From assembly GCA_017165825.1 (NCBI GenBank), contig CM029376.1:19062258-19126257 (forward strand): a DNA stretch of 64,000 nt, written 5' to 3'. The notes under the pieces are model-generated. The model saw only the letters and a list, made by a program, of their open reading frames with translations. It ran no database searches and was not told the DNA's origin. Shown here piece by piece: positions 10,653 to 21,299 of this stretch; position 1 is the stretch's first letter; each line of letters opens with the position of its first letter. Origin of the DNA: Hepsetus odoe. Its lineage: Eukaryota > Chordata > Actinopteri > Characiformes > Hepsetidae. Position numbers and translations under genes: made by a program.

Positions 10653-11402
10653 CCGAAAGGAGAAGAAGATAAATACACTGAAGAATGATGTAAGTTAATA
10701 AATTTTGAGTTTTCAATGTTCACATCTTTGAAGTGTTTTAGTAGCAGCCTATTTTGCATGCTCTACAGCTGTATGACTTTGTCAAAAGGCAATGCAGTAA
10801 GTAAGAGGAGAACAACTGGTCGCTGTCTGCACTACACTGTTCACGGCTGTGGGGATTGAACGGCTTGACTGTCAAGGGGACCCCGGTTATTAAAAGATAT
10901 TACTCCGCTTCCCATTTCCTAGCAAATCAAAGGATTATGAATCTTATTTCCTTCCCATAAAGATTAAATGAAAAATCAGTGCTCTAATGGATAGGCCTAT
11001 TTTAATCTAGCACATTAATACTTTAGTATGCAGGATATTATTGTTCTATTACAATGACTATAATTACTTTTATTTCATAATCTCTGTCAATCCTAAAATT
11101 GCTCACTTGTTTAATGCTGGATCTTGCCAGGAGGACCATTAATTACTGATCTCTGTGTTGCTATTTGGGCAAAGGATGTGGAGGATCTGATTAAAATAAA
11201 ACAGTTATACCAGGCGTTTAATACAAAAAGAGCTGTAATGGTTGGGCACATGTTTTCACAGTCTTCACAGAACTCAGAGTTTCTACTGTCAGCAGATTCT
11301 GCCTGTTTGCTGTGCTTTGATTTCCAATGGCCCTGTCGTTGGTTTCTTTGCTTATCCTGATTCTTTTCAATGATGGTCCAGTTTTCCAGCGCTACTTTCA
11401 TG

Positions 11403-11431
11403 CATATATATACAAACATACATACATACAT

Positions 11432-11470
<39 letters not shown>
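11403..11470 (+). repeat. (CATA)n/(TA)n microsatellite
   Basis: CATACATACATACA passes into CACACA and a long TA run. Confidence 0.96.
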
Positions 11471-11729
11471 TATCTAAATAAAAATGTATTAGACTGTATA
11501 CAATTCAAACATAATTTCAGACATAAAATATTAATTAAGCAACTCCTGTAGCTTTGGATTTTGTTAAGTAAATGTACATGACTTAACACAACCCTTGAGA
11601 TCTATCAAGATCGATCAATGCTTAGGTCGCTCATTCAAAGACATGTAGATTACCCAAATCAAGACTGAAAAGTTAGAGAACACAGCTTTATATTAGCTCA
11701 TGTCCTTTTTTCATACCTTACTAAACCTT

Positions 11730-11905
11730 TCACACTTTCATCATGCTCTTGACCTGGTAAGGTTAAAAAAAAGAAAAGAAAGAAAGAAACTAACAAGATT
11801 TTGAATCTGTACTTTCTTAACACTATTATCATGGTCTGGATTTGGCAGGGTTAAAATAAAAGAAAGAAAGAAATCAAGAAAGAAAACAACTGGACTTACC
11901 TGATA
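11730..11905 (+). repeat. Imperfect tandem duplication
   Basis: TCATGCTCTTGACCTGGTAAGGTTAA plus an A/G-rich GAAAGAAAGAAA stretch recurs about 95 bases later as TCATGGTCTGGATTTGGCAGGG plus the same A/G-rich stretch; each copy is followed by a TGTACTTT-containing segment. Confidence 0.6.
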
Positions 11906-12949
11906 CTAAAGCTGTACTTTTTTGAAGGTTGTTAAACATTAAAAGAGTTTTTCAGGTCTCATGTACAAAACCATTTCTTTAAAGCATCTAACACTGAAAG
12001 AATATTTTTAGATCATTTAAGGTGTTTCTTTCATGAACTCTCCAAAGAAACTTTTCAGGCAACTTTATTTGTAAGATTTTCCAGGTCACCATCTGCCGAC
12101 ATGAAATTATACAAAATGAAAATACTGTATTGTGCTAAATCTGAGGTGACAAGCGTGTTTTAGTGGTAAATACAGATATTTGTGTTAAAAGTTAGGATTA
12201 AAAGTAAAGTAATTGCAGAAAAACAGGCAAGTGAAGTACAGATTCCTGAAAACTGTGTGTCTAAAAAAGTGTGTAAATTTGAAATGGACGATGTGCACTG
12301 GAAGTATAATAAATAGTAAGAACAACAAGTGTGTGAAAGTGTATGAATCCTTATTTTCTCTAACTGTAAACCATAGACTTCCCTGATTCATTATGCCCAG
12401 CTGTAGTAGATGTTTGGAACTTATTTACAATGCAGCGGCTCCCAAGATACCCAGGCTCAATTATAGCAGCTCACACTACTCACAAGCAATACATGCAGTG
12501 TCATGATAGTGGAGATTTGTACCGATCCATTCCACAGTCATGAGAGAGCGGACATCTTGGAGCATAACATCCTTATAATAGCGTGACAAATGGCAGTAAA
12601 TAGTGTCTCTTAAATTGAATAAACAAATGTGTCAAACCGCCCCAGTCACATTGCATGTTGACTTCCCATGTTCTTTCATGAGTGTGCAGAGTCAAATGGC
12701 TGCACTTTCCTTTGAAATTATTTTCAAAATCCCAAGAATATTTAAATGCTAATATCATAAGCTCACAAGCATAATATGATAAGCTGACAAGCTTATTATA
12801 AGCTGTGAAGTTTAAAGAGTTTCTCCCATTAGCTATCAGAGAGAGCATTAAATTGCATCAGTTTGCTAGCAGGTAGGCTACAAAGTAAAATTCTTTTTTA
12901 ACTTGGAAAGGAGATTAGTCTGACTGCCAATGACAGTGTCATATACAGA

Positions 12950-12979
12950 GGGGCTTGGGGAGGGGTGGATTGGGGGGGG
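12950..12979 (+). promoter_or_regulatory. G-quadruplex-type motif
   Basis: Four G runs (4, 4, 4 and 8) are separated by loops of 3, 1 and 6 bases, which fits the usual intramolecular G4 pattern. It is the strongest such tract I noticed in the window. Confidence 0.7.
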
Positions 12980-13116
12980 TTATCTGGGCCACGCATGAAG
13001 CACAGGTGTTTGGGTAGAGGACTAGCAGACAGACAGAGACGATTATCTGACAGCCTATGATACGCGCAGAGGTGTCATCCTATACAGAGACGAACCAGTG
13101 CTGCAAGAGTCAAAAC

Positions 13117-13130
13117 ATTACCATGGCAAC
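13117..13130 (+). promoter_or_regulatory. RFX X-box-like palindrome
   Basis: ATTACCATGGCAAC differs by one base from the palindromic X-box GTTACCATGGCAAC bound by RFX factors. It lies in the CpG-containing segment between the G-rich tract and a possible first coding exon at 13454. Binding is inferred from motif similarity only. Confidence 0.5.
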
Positions 13131-13453
13131 CCTGTTAACACAGTTTGATAGATGAGAGCCTGGTGCCTGACAGGGCTCAAATAGAGCGACGTTCATGTGT
13201 GCGAATCAAAGGCTGCCTTTAACTTTTGTTATAGCGACTTTGATAGTCAAGGTAAAAATCTGCATGGAATGTAGTCAGTTGACACGGCAAGTCATCTGAA
13301 CCACTGTGAATGCGAACTTCTTCACAAGCTCTTCAATACAGAGAGCGGGCGAGTGCATTACTGCTTTGATTCCCACCCATCTATAGTGGTGTAAAAGCAG
13401 AAGAAAAGAGTCTTAGAAGTCCAGAAGTCAGACAGGCCCCTGCCTAAGCATGC

Positions 13454-13511
13454 ATGGGGAATAGCCACGGTCAGTCTACCACAATGAAGCTCATTGCTCT
13501 TAACTTCCAAG
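13454..13511 (+). CDS. Weak candidate first coding exon
   Basis: An ATG opens 19 codons (MGNSHGQST...) plus one base before a consensus donor (CCAAG followed by GTAAGC). The start MGNS would suit N-myristoylation. Its phase fits the frame at 14989-15314, which follows a strong acceptor. Against it: the initiation context is ordinary, the model would be a tiny two-exon gene, and the same region is open on the other strand. Listed as weak. Confidence 0.17.
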
Positions 13512-13789
13512 GTAAGCCATTGATCTGTATGGCCGAGCATGAGTCCTAAGCTTTGGCAATCAATGCTTCAGTAAATGATGCCAAAAAGTATTAAGTATGC
13601 TATAGGACTACAAATATTCCTGTCAGCCTCACTGGAAGTCACAGCAAAGAGCCTTGATAAGCATACATTATAAAAACGTTCTTTTTAACAAAATAAAAAA
13701 TGCTGCATCTTAATTTATCAGGCCATGTGACTATATTCCTTACATAAAAATGCTGAAACAATTTTCATGCTAGATACTTTTTTGCTTTA

Positions 13790-14380
13790 ATGAGTGGTGT
13801 TACCAGTTTCTCATCAAGTCTTTAGGCTCTGTTGCCTCAGGTGCTGCTTGAAACATTCCTACTGGATCACGGTCATGTCTTTGATTTGGCCATTTCAAAA
13901 CAATCCACCTTTATTCATCTTCCACCATTTCTTGTTAGAACAACTTAGGGTCATTTTCTTGCTGCAGGAGAGCACATTTGCAGATGCTTTGCTTTAGAAT
14001 TCACTGTTATAATGGAAAAATGAATGTTGATGTAAAGCCAACTTTAACAACCACCATCATGTTATCACAGATGGTATCACAACAGTTTATGACAGGCACT
14101 TAATTGCCATCAAAAAGGTGATCCAAAAGTTACCCTTGATTCCTTCGTGACCCGAAAAAATATTACATGCCCTTTTAGAAAACTTTGTTGGTCGATCACT
14201 TCTTGGGAGGTGAACAATGCTCTTTTCCTTCGTTTGTTCACAATCTGACTGCGGATTGTTAGAGTCCAAACTCTTCAGAGATATTCTGTAACCTTTCTAG
14301 GATGATGAGCAACAGCTCTTTTTCTGAGGTCCTCAGAAAGCTCCTTAATTTGTGCCATCAAACACTCCATAAACATGTTT
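13790..14380 (-). mobile_element. Tc1/mariner-like transposon remnant
   Basis: On the minus strand, fragments of a transposase appear in order. The N-terminus is MAQIKELSEDLRKRAVAHH, then the DNA-binding segment IVHLPRSDRPTKFSKRA, then a catalytic-region fragment QQENDPKLF followed by a KWPNQ-like motif. In this superfamily the motif family is QQDNDPKH...WP.QSPDLNP. Stops and frameshifts interrupt it, and a large part between the DNA-binding and catalytic segments is missing, so it is an internally deleted fossil. Inverted termini were not identified. Confidence 0.75.
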
Positions 14381-14389
14381 TGTGCATTT

Positions 14390-15600
14390 TTTTTTTTTAC
14401 TGAATTTCTTCTTTTTGCCTTCAGACCTTGTTACAATTCTCACAAAAATAGAAAACTATAAAATGTTAGCAAACTTTCAAACACCAAATTGTGTATATAA
14501 TCACTTTCGTTGACTTCCATTAAAAGCTTAAAAAGTTTTTTTGTTTTGTTTTGAAATGAAAATACTGTGCATACTCCCTTTTTTACTTTAGCTGGATTGA
14601 TAAATATGCAAATATGCCCAGAAATATGAAGCCCCAGATGACATTCATATAGCTGACCGGACTTTCATCTATTGATGTTTCGCTTCAGGCATTTGGCACA
14701 CATAAATCAAATAATTTCACTGATCTCACCCACAGGCGGTAATCTCTCCAGGGGTCTCAATAATTATTCTCCTTAGAGGTGCTGAATATGTATTTATGTC
14801 TAATCAGGCCTCACTCTTGCAGAAACCAACTCAGCAATTAACCTTCTCCACTGGTTGTGCATTCTGGACACAGCAAATTAAGTGTTACCAAGGCCCTGCT
14901 CCGTCAATGTTTGCTGGTCTCAATTAGTCACTGATAGTGTGTCTGACAAACAGCTGGCCAGCTTTGTCTGGATAATCTCTCTCTGCAGCTGTGCTGGAGC
15001 AGACAGTATGCTCCTCTAATAAGCCATGCTGGCCCTATTGGGAAAGACAGCCAAAGGGGTCCCAGATCAATGTGGCTCACACATTTAAATGCCTTTTTTC
15101 TATTATGCATGTCCAGCGTAGATACCCAAACTCCAGCAAATGGAAAGCAGTGTCTTTTCAACCACAGAAACAATACTGCCTACAAAAGTCACTATTCAGC
15201 ACAATAGCGCCTTCCGAAGCCATGGAATTCACAGCAAGATTAATTCAGCTGGAAGCAATCAAGCACAATTCACTGCACAAATGTGGAAAAAAGTGGAAAA
15301 ATTGCACTGAATAAATAATATAAATCGCTAAGAAGACTGAGTGAAATGGGATCAATCTCGATATAGGTTTGTGTGTAACTGGGTTTTGTGCACAGATCTG
15401 AGAATCATTCACATCTAAGCAAATCCACACTCCCTCCCTTTTAAGTACCCAAACATGACTTGAGTGCTTAGCGTGGGGTTTTACAGAAAGTAGGCCATTT
15501 CCCATTAATCATGAACTGGCACAAATCACTGTTTCTCTATTGGCAGTTAAGTATAATACCATAATTTAGTTTTTAATATAATGCATAAAAACGTTTGTGG
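14390..15600. other. Unique sequence, possible conserved non-coding DNA
   Basis: 14700-15260 has balanced composition and several homeodomain-type TAATTA or ATTA cores and keeps several frames open on both strands, a pattern often seen in conserved non-coding elements. Conservation cannot be assessed here. Confidence 0.3.
14989..15314 (+). CDS. Weak candidate terminal exon
   Basis: A strong acceptor (ATCTCTCTCTGCAG) is followed by two bases and an open frame of 107 codons to TAA; it contains VCSSNKPCWPYWERQ and ends GKKWKNCTE. The two leading bases fit the one-base overhang of the candidate exon at 13454-13511. The segment also has an open frame on the minus strand, so this may be stop-poor regulatory DNA instead of a coding exon. 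The product is not recognised. Confidence 0.2.
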
Positions 15601-15633
15601 AGCTCTGTAAAGTGTAAAGGTACAAAGTACATA

Positions 15634-15813
15634 GGGGTGGCGGTGGTCCAGTGGTAGGATACTTGCCTATGGACCTGTGGCTCAAGAGGTTCCAGGTTCG
15701 AATCCCTCCAGCACTACCACCACTGGGTCCCTGAGCAAGACCCTTAACCCTGAGTGTCTCTAGGGGGGCTGTCTGGATAAGAGCGTCTGCTAAATGCCGC
15801 AAATGTAAATGTA
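15634..15813 (+). mobile_element. SINE, family B
   Basis: GGCGGTGGTCCAGTGGTAGG head, B box GGTTCGAATCCC, core CTGAGCAAGACCCTTAACCC and tail GGATAAGAGCGTCTGCTAAA followed by a TGTAAATGTAC end. Well preserved. Confidence 0.92.
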
Positions 15814-16029
15814 CAAAAAAAAATAGTTTATTATAGTTGTATAAGACCATAATACCATAATGCATAAGACCACAAATACATGTACTTCTGCATATATAAA
15901 TAAATTAATAAACGTTAGGTTTTCATAGTGCCGTTCACGTTCCTTAGCCTGCTTTACATGTGGAGCAAAAGAAATGAAAAACAGAACGGAATGTTCATAG
16001 TGGAGAAGCACCTTTAGTCAGATTTGAAA

Positions 16030-16250
16030 GTGGAGAAATAAAGCAGTCACAGAGAGCATTTAGGGGCATTGGCTCTGAAGGACCTGCCTCCCAGGGTAGA
16101 AAGGCTGGTATATATGGGATAGTGAGGAGATCAGTGCTGAGGGAGTGTAAAGAAGAGGAGTTCACAGAGGTCAAAATTACCACGATTATGCAGGGCTTTG
16201 TAGGTGAGAGGCAAGATTTTGAACTTGATACAAGTGTGAATGTGTGCAGA
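16030..16250 (-). mobile_element. L2-type LINE ORF2 C-terminal remnant
   Basis: The minus strand encodes CIKFKILPLTYKALHNRG and, in a shifted frame further on, LSTLGGRSFRANAPKCSL. These match the conserved C-terminal pattern of fish L2-like LINEs (FKIL..TYKALH and GGRSF...AP.LWN). Frameshifted and short. Confidence 0.65.
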
Positions 16251-16350
16251 AAGTTCGGTATGAGTGAGAATTCTAGCTGCAAAGTTAAAAAGGGGTGAAA
16301 TTATGAAGATGAAAGAATGTGATTTTGCAGAGGGACAAAATCCAGACAAC

Positions 16351-16570
16351 GTGCAGCAGTGGCCTAGTGGTTAGGGAGTTGGCCTCAGGATCAGAAGGTT
16401 GTGGGTTCCAATCCCAGACCAGTAGGTAGCATTTAGGTACCTTTGAAAAAGGTACTGTCCCCAGTAAGAGGTACTGCTTCCTGGGCTCTTTCAATAGCTG
16501 CCTGCCGCTGCGTGTGTATATGTCAAATGCAGATGCTGCATTTCGTTGTGTTTCACTGTGTGAATGCAAA
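16351..16570 (+). mobile_element. SINE, family A
   Basis: GCAGTGGCCTAGTGGTTAGG head and B box GGGTTCCAATCCC; the body is diverged (GGTACTGTCCCC) and the tail is shortened. Confidence 0.87.
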
Positions 16571-16605
16571 AATAAAAGCTGTGTTTTAAACGATGATGTT
16601 ACATA

Positions 16606-17168
16606 CAGTACTGTGCAAAAGTTTTAGGCAGGTGTGGAAAAATTGCTTAAATGCTGAAAAAACAAAGAATGCTTTCAGAAATATAAATAATGATTGTTTA
16701 TTTTTATGAATTTACAAAATGCAAAGTGAGCGAACAAAAGAAAAATCTAAATCAAATCAATATTTGGTGTTTCTACCTTTTGCCTTCAAACCAGCATCAG
16801 TTCTTCTGGCCCCCACAGAGCCCTGATCTCAACATCATCCAGTGTGTCTGGATTACATGAAGAGACAGAAGGATGTGAGGAAGCCTACATCCACAGAAGA
16901 TCTGTGGTTGGTTCTCCAAGATGTTTGGAACAACCTACCAGCCGAGTTCCTTCAAAAACTGTGTGCAAGTGTGCCTAGAAGAATTGATGCTGTTTTGAAG
17001 GCAAAGGGTGGTCACACCAAATATGGATTTGATTTAGATTTCTCTTTTGTTCATTCACTGCATTTTGTTGATTGATGAAAATAAATGATGAACACTTCCA
17101 TTTCTGAAAGCATTCTTTGTTTACAGCATTTTTTCACACCTGCCTAAAACTCTTTTCACTATTTGTGT
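16606..17168 (+). mobile_element. Non-autonomous Tc1-like element, internally deleted
   Basis: It begins after TA with CAGTACTGTGCAAAAGTTTT and ends with the inverted CACACCTGCCTAAAACT. The long left inverted repeat (AATCAATATTTGGTGT...) jumps, at CAGTTCTTCTGGCCCCC, into the 3' part of a Tc1 transposase: PQSPDLNIIQ, LVLQDVWNNLPAEFLQKL and VLKAKGGHTKY. Only the C-terminal catalytic part remains, with a frameshift. The same junction occurs in the copy at 27001-27486. Confidence 0.87.
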
Positions 17169-17169
17169 A

Positions 17170-18812
17170 TTTTCACTCATAATGAGATGTTTGTATAATA
17201 TAAAGACTAATGTGACATTTGTAATGGTGAAATTGAAAATAATGTGAGGTTTTAATGGACCACATATGGTAATAATGGTAAAATGACCAAAACATTAAAT
17301 TCAGTGCATTTGTTTATCAAAATCAGCAGTAGGCTTCATCTGACCATGGGTTTTTCTTCTGAATGGGAGATAAAATAGAATAAAAATGCTTTACCTCATG
17401 GTTTATACTAAAGTGGGACTGTTAACTCTATCCTTAGATTTACATTCTGCTTCCACTCTTATTCCCATGACTGCTGGTACCTTACAAGAAATCACTTCTT
17501 GCATTTGAAACTGTAATGCAATGAAATGTGATGTATTTTCATTTTAATGATCTTACACTGTGTCTGTTTTGCTCTTCTGCAGTTTACAATAGCTGACCTT
17601 GAAGAGTTCGGTAGGATCACACATTCTAGAAGATTTTCATCAAAAGGAGTTCAGTATGCCTTCAGAAAACTGCAGAAAGATGTAACCAAATGATTCACAG
17701 TGATGACTCTTTAACAGAAGATGAGATTCAATGCAACACAAATATTCAAACACTGTTGCTGTCCACTTTATGCAGCATCATTTTGTTCCCCCATAGCACT
17801 GAAGTTTCTTCATTCTTGTAAAATAGCTGGGCTGCCACCTGAGGCTGATATTGACATGATAAATGCAGTTTAACTAGCGTGGTTTACTGTTGCAAATTTT
17901 ACAACCAAACAATTAAAAAAATAATAATAATAAATTAAAAAGTTCATGAGCTGAGACCAAAAGCTGAAAAAGCTGATATATATAGTTAACATAGTATGGG
18001 GGAATGGTGAGGTGGAACAGGCATTAATTTGATTATGTGTGAAGCACAGACAGCATGACTGAACAACAGAACAAAAGAAAAATGATGTGAACATGATGTG
18101 ATTTATCTTTAGAAATAAAGTTCTTAAAGCTGAGGATTTCTTCAGATAGATTTCTTGCTATTTCTGTCATGATTTATTAGCAGTTCAAGAATAGTTAGCT
18201 CATCAGCTCCATCATATTATTAGCAACAAACAGAAGAACTACCCTAGCACTGTATAAAATTACAACTCTTGGACATTACTTTCAAGCTCAAAATTATGCA
18301 CATTTTGTAAATTATGCAAATTAAATTAAGCTCAACTCCAAATGTGTCCAGCCAAGGGAAATTTCCCAAAACACCCAACAATGTAAACAATATTAAAATA
18401 AAATAAAAAATCTGTTTTGGGATGCTTTAGGGACAATTCAGAAATAACATACAGAATACATCCTTTCATGCTGAATAATCCACACAGTTTAATTTTTAAC
18501 ACCCTCCGTAGCAAAGACCTGTATTTTGTCTTTTGTTTTTTTTGTTTTTTTTTTGTTTTTTTGGATAAGTCAAGTCTTAATTTAAGTAACTGTGCTTCAA
18601 AGAAAGTCTACCAGGGCCATCTATTCATTTTCTTAGGTCTGGAGATATTCTTAGAACAGGAACATTATAAATTATACAGCAGATAGCGGAAGGGTGGGGA
18701 AAAACAGGCCTGCCCTCTTTATGGAGGTTAATGAAGTAATGGTTGTATCATATCGAAAGCTGGCCTATGTGTGCTACCTTTTGTTTCTTATAAGGTCATT
18801 AAAAAACTTCTT
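17170..18812. other. Unique sequence with one candidate exon
   Basis: AT-rich; includes the candidate terminal exon at 17583-17693, an AATAAA at 18114-18119 and a T-rich patch near 18530-18565. Nothing else is supported. Confidence 0.4.
17583..17693 (+). CDS. Candidate terminal coding exon (36 codons)
   Basis: An excellent acceptor (TGTTTTGCTCTTCTGCAG) is followed by a single open frame in phase 0 running 36 codons to TGA. It begins FTIADLEEFGRITHSRRF and ends FRKLQKDVTK, a charged, protein-like composition; the other two frames stop within a few codons. An AATAAA lies about 420 bases downstream, a reasonable distance for a 3' UTR. No upstream partner exon in matching phase was found in this window, and I do not recognise the protein. 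A chance open frame after a good acceptor is possible. Confidence 0.32.
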   Translation, partial: FTIADLEEFGRITHSRRFSSKGVQYAFRKLQKDVTK

Positions 18813-18814
18813 AT

Positions 18815-19050
18815 GTGAAAGTGAATACCCTTGTCATTGTGAAACCCAGCACAGCACAACAAAACTCAACCTCTGCGTTTCACCCATACACACATGTGCA
18901 GTAGAGGGCAGCTTTTGAAAGCGCCTGGGGAGCAGTGACGGGGACGGTACCTTACTCAAGGGTACCTCAGGGCAACCTACTGGTGAGGGAATCGAGCCCA
19001 TAATCTTCCGATCCAGGGCAACTCCCCAAGCACTAAGCCACCGCTGCCCC
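18815..19050 (-). mobile_element. SINE, family A
   Basis: Reverse orientation: GTGAAAGTGAATACCCTTGT at the left is the complement of the tail, and CTAAGCCACCGCTGCCCC at the right the complement of the head. Fairly well preserved. Confidence 0.9.
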
Positions 19051-19516
19051 GATATCTATACATACATTCTTGCCAATACTTATATCTGCCAGCCAGATGG
19101 TAGGATTGTATTAGTCAATCCAGCCTTAACAATGAGCTATCCAACCGGGACGCAGGTAAGATCTAACCAGTCTGCAGTATTTAGTTGGCCCTCATCACAT
19201 CACAGAACTTGGGTGCTCAACCAGAACAGAAAATTCATTTTTCCAACTATGAATAGATTAGAATTTTGAAATGTACCTGTGAGCTTGTATTTGTCTTGTT
19301 GCTTTTTCGCCTCCTTTAATATTCAAAGTTTACTTTGAATACATTGAGTCAAAATCTTGATAGAATTCTTCTCCACATTTTTAGATCCAGCTGCTAAAAA
19401 TTCAAATACGAAGTTTAAACAGTACAACAGGATTTGTGCTATCAGCACTGAGCATGATTTATGCAGCTTTAGAAAACAAAAGATTCTGGATTTGGTGCTG
19501 AAAACACGGTGAGCGC

Positions 19517-19518
<2 letters not shown>
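19051..19518. other. Unique sequence
   Basis: No gene supported. A donor-like GCAGGTAAGA at 19151 follows a short ATG frame, but no acceptor or partner supports it. Confidence 0.4.
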
Positions 19519-19519
<1 letters not shown>

Positions 19520-19582
<63 letters not shown>

Positions 19583-19703
19583 GACAGAGAGAGAGAGAGA
19601 ACGACAGACAGACAAAAAAATTGTAACTGAATCACAAATACGGAGGTAACACTAAAATGGTCTGTAAACAACCTTAGGTCTGTATAAATGTGTATTGCAT
19701 ATT
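19520..19703 (+). repeat. (GA)n tract plus the block shared with 9004-9086
   Basis: A GA run with GACA interruptions (19520-19600) is followed by ACGACAGACAGACAAAAAAA and then the 100-base block ending TTGCATATT found also at 9004-9086. Here the block contains an extra TTGTAACTGAATCACAA segment, so this copy looks like the fuller version. Confidence 0.88.
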
Positions 19704-20800
19704 TGCAGTCACACAGAAAAAACCCACTGGCAAAGTGAAAAATTGGGTTAGAATTATAACCCCTGCCCCCCTTCCATCCCTTAATGAATGTGTGATCTTT
19801 TCTTTTTCTGTCTCACTCTAAAAACTGCAAGTCTCTAAAGATAGGCCATTGTTTATGTATTTATTTACTTGTACTCCTGATAGGAGTGCACATTCACATT
19901 TTTAACTCTTGTGTGGAAAATATACATGACTATACTCCATTCCTGTGCTTAAGAAATATCTTGTAAGATTTGTTCTTTACTCGAAAGCGGAAACAGAATA
20001 CCCCATTATTCAACTAAGAGAACACAACACTTTCATCTCCCTATATTTACACTGTACTTCAAAGTAAAACTATATCACAAGTCTTTTGTTCTATTATTCT
20101 TTTGTCAGTATTTTCAGTTCCAGTATTTTCTGTTGTCAAATTCAAAGTTATACAATAAAAAAAATAAATGATTCATTGTTATTTAAATTTTGTGTTTAAG
20201 GGCCAGAAACAGCTGTTAGATGCCGTAGGACAAAGCTGTCCTTTCAGGATCAGATCAAGTAACCAACCAGAACACAACTTTACAAAATACATTTGTACCC
20301 GGACCAGAGAATAAGCGAGGGATATTAATAATGCACTGTAAAGAATAATATCACACTATGTGTAGATGGAGATTGTTTCTTTATCACAGGTGTTTAAGCT
20401 TAATTTTACTTGTATTTAGATTTTGTTGTTTGGCAATTATCTCAGGGACAATCTTTTAACCTTCCTTTGTCTTATCTTTGACATATTGAGGAGATTAAAT
20501 GAAAGAAATTGGAACAATGTTCTTAAAGATACAAGGTGGCTTTGTTGTACTAAAATGAGGAAAACAGAGGTCACTGTGCAGCTTAAGAAACAAAATAGAA
20601 ATCCTCTGAAACCTGGAGAACTACTCCTCAGCAAAGCATTAAAAGAAAAGGAAAAATATTAAGAAATGATGGGTAACTTGCAGAGTGCTGTAGATATAAA
20701 CAAACACACATGACACAATGATTGTAACTTGTTGAAATGTAGACAAATTAAAATAAGGGCACTTCCACCATAATTCAAGAAAAACCTAAGACTTTGGAGT
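19704..20800. other. Unique AT-rich sequence
   Basis: No gene, RNA or mobile element recognised. Confidence 0.4.
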
Positions 20801-20807
20801 GTCTTTA

Positions 20808-21287
20808 TTATGTCCAAAACTGGGTGTAACTGCCTCTGGCATCTGCATGTCTGACTAAAACTGCTAGATCACAAAAGTCTTTGTTGTGCTCTTTACTACT
20901 CCTGCTACTCTGAGGATGCCTTGCTCGTCTACAATGTCCTGAAAAGTTATGAAGATCCAGGGTTGGGTGTCCCTTCTTCTCTTCATCCAGTTGGCCAGCA
21001 AGTGCAGGCTGCCATTTCAGTAAGACAGTCTGTGGAATCATGATACAGTCTGTGCATGTGGCTTTCTCACTGAAGCTGATCAAGTGGGAATTAGAGTGCC
21101 AGCTTCCACCATACATGTTCTCCAGACCATTGTGAAGACCTGTCATTGTGTCACTTAGGCTCTGTAGCAATTCCTGGCTTGAACTGTGGTACCCAGCAGA
21201 TTTTGTACAGTCCAGATTACTCATCTGCTTCTTTAACTGGTTCTTTAATGCACTTCCCACAGAAGTTCCACTAAACCTCGCTGTTCG
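20808..21287 (-). CDS. Candidate terminal coding exon (159 codons), unidentified
   Basis: On the minus strand an acceptor (TTTTACATTCTGTGATCAG) is followed in phase 0 by 159 codons and TAA. It is the longest open frame in the window not explained by repeats. The product would be hydrophilic: it starts RTARFSGTSVGSALKNQLKK, contains QELLQSLSDTMTGLHNGLEN and a basic CRRARHPQSSRSSK stretch, and ends RGSYTQFWT. No signal peptide, membrane segment or known domain is visible. The stop codon overlaps AATAAA, which is unusual for a terminal exon. Its phase fits the possible first exon at 22628-22669. Among all frames of 64 kb an opening this long can arise by chance, so confidence is moderate to low. 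Confidence 0.35.
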   Translation of the reverse strand, partial: RTARFSGTSVGSALKNQLKKQMSNLDCTKSAGYHSSSQELLQSLSDTMTGLHNGLENMYGGSWHSNSHLISFSEKATCTDCIMIPQTVLLKWQPALAGQLDEEKKGHPTLDLHNFSGHCRRARHPQSSRSSKEHNKDFCDLAVLVRHADARGSYTQFWT

Positions 21288-21299
21288 CTGATCACAGAA

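Larger units (their letters stand above)
7845..10675 (+). mobile_element. Decayed RTE-like non-LTR retrotransposon
   Basis: Fragments of one element occur in the expected order. At 7850-7980 there is a 5' leader resembling this family. At about 8010-8400 there is an endonuclease remnant whose frames give GKVRELADMMERRKTDIL, an AYAPQVG motif and a VVIGANFN-like stretch. The linker follows, then the reverse transcriptase at 9740-10375 with a FADD active site and the C-terminal region at 10300-10652, ending with an AGCCGAAAGGAGAAGAAGA-type 3' end. RNase H is not seen. Frameshifts, stops, a (GA)n-linked insertion and a SINE make it non-functional. Clade assignment to RTE is from family memory; a related clade is possible. 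Confidence 0.85.
10680..13780. other. Mostly unique sequence
   Basis: Holds a TA microsatellite, an imperfect duplication at 11730-11900, a G-quadruplex-type tract and an X-box-like palindrome. The segment 12930-13510 is less AT-rich and has several CpGs, compatible with a regulatory or promoter region, but this is inference. Confidence 0.45.

Noticed and set aside
11111..11200. Minus-strand segment after a good acceptor (SSTSFAQIATQRSVING)
   Set aside because: The frame stops just before the donor and the plus strand is equally open; insufficient.
14730..14783. Minus-strand exon candidate containing ETPGEITAC
   Set aside because: Phase fits the exon at 6030-6110, but two alternative acceptors, a weak pyrimidine tract and tiny size leave it unsupported as a feature; mentioned only in the chain finding.
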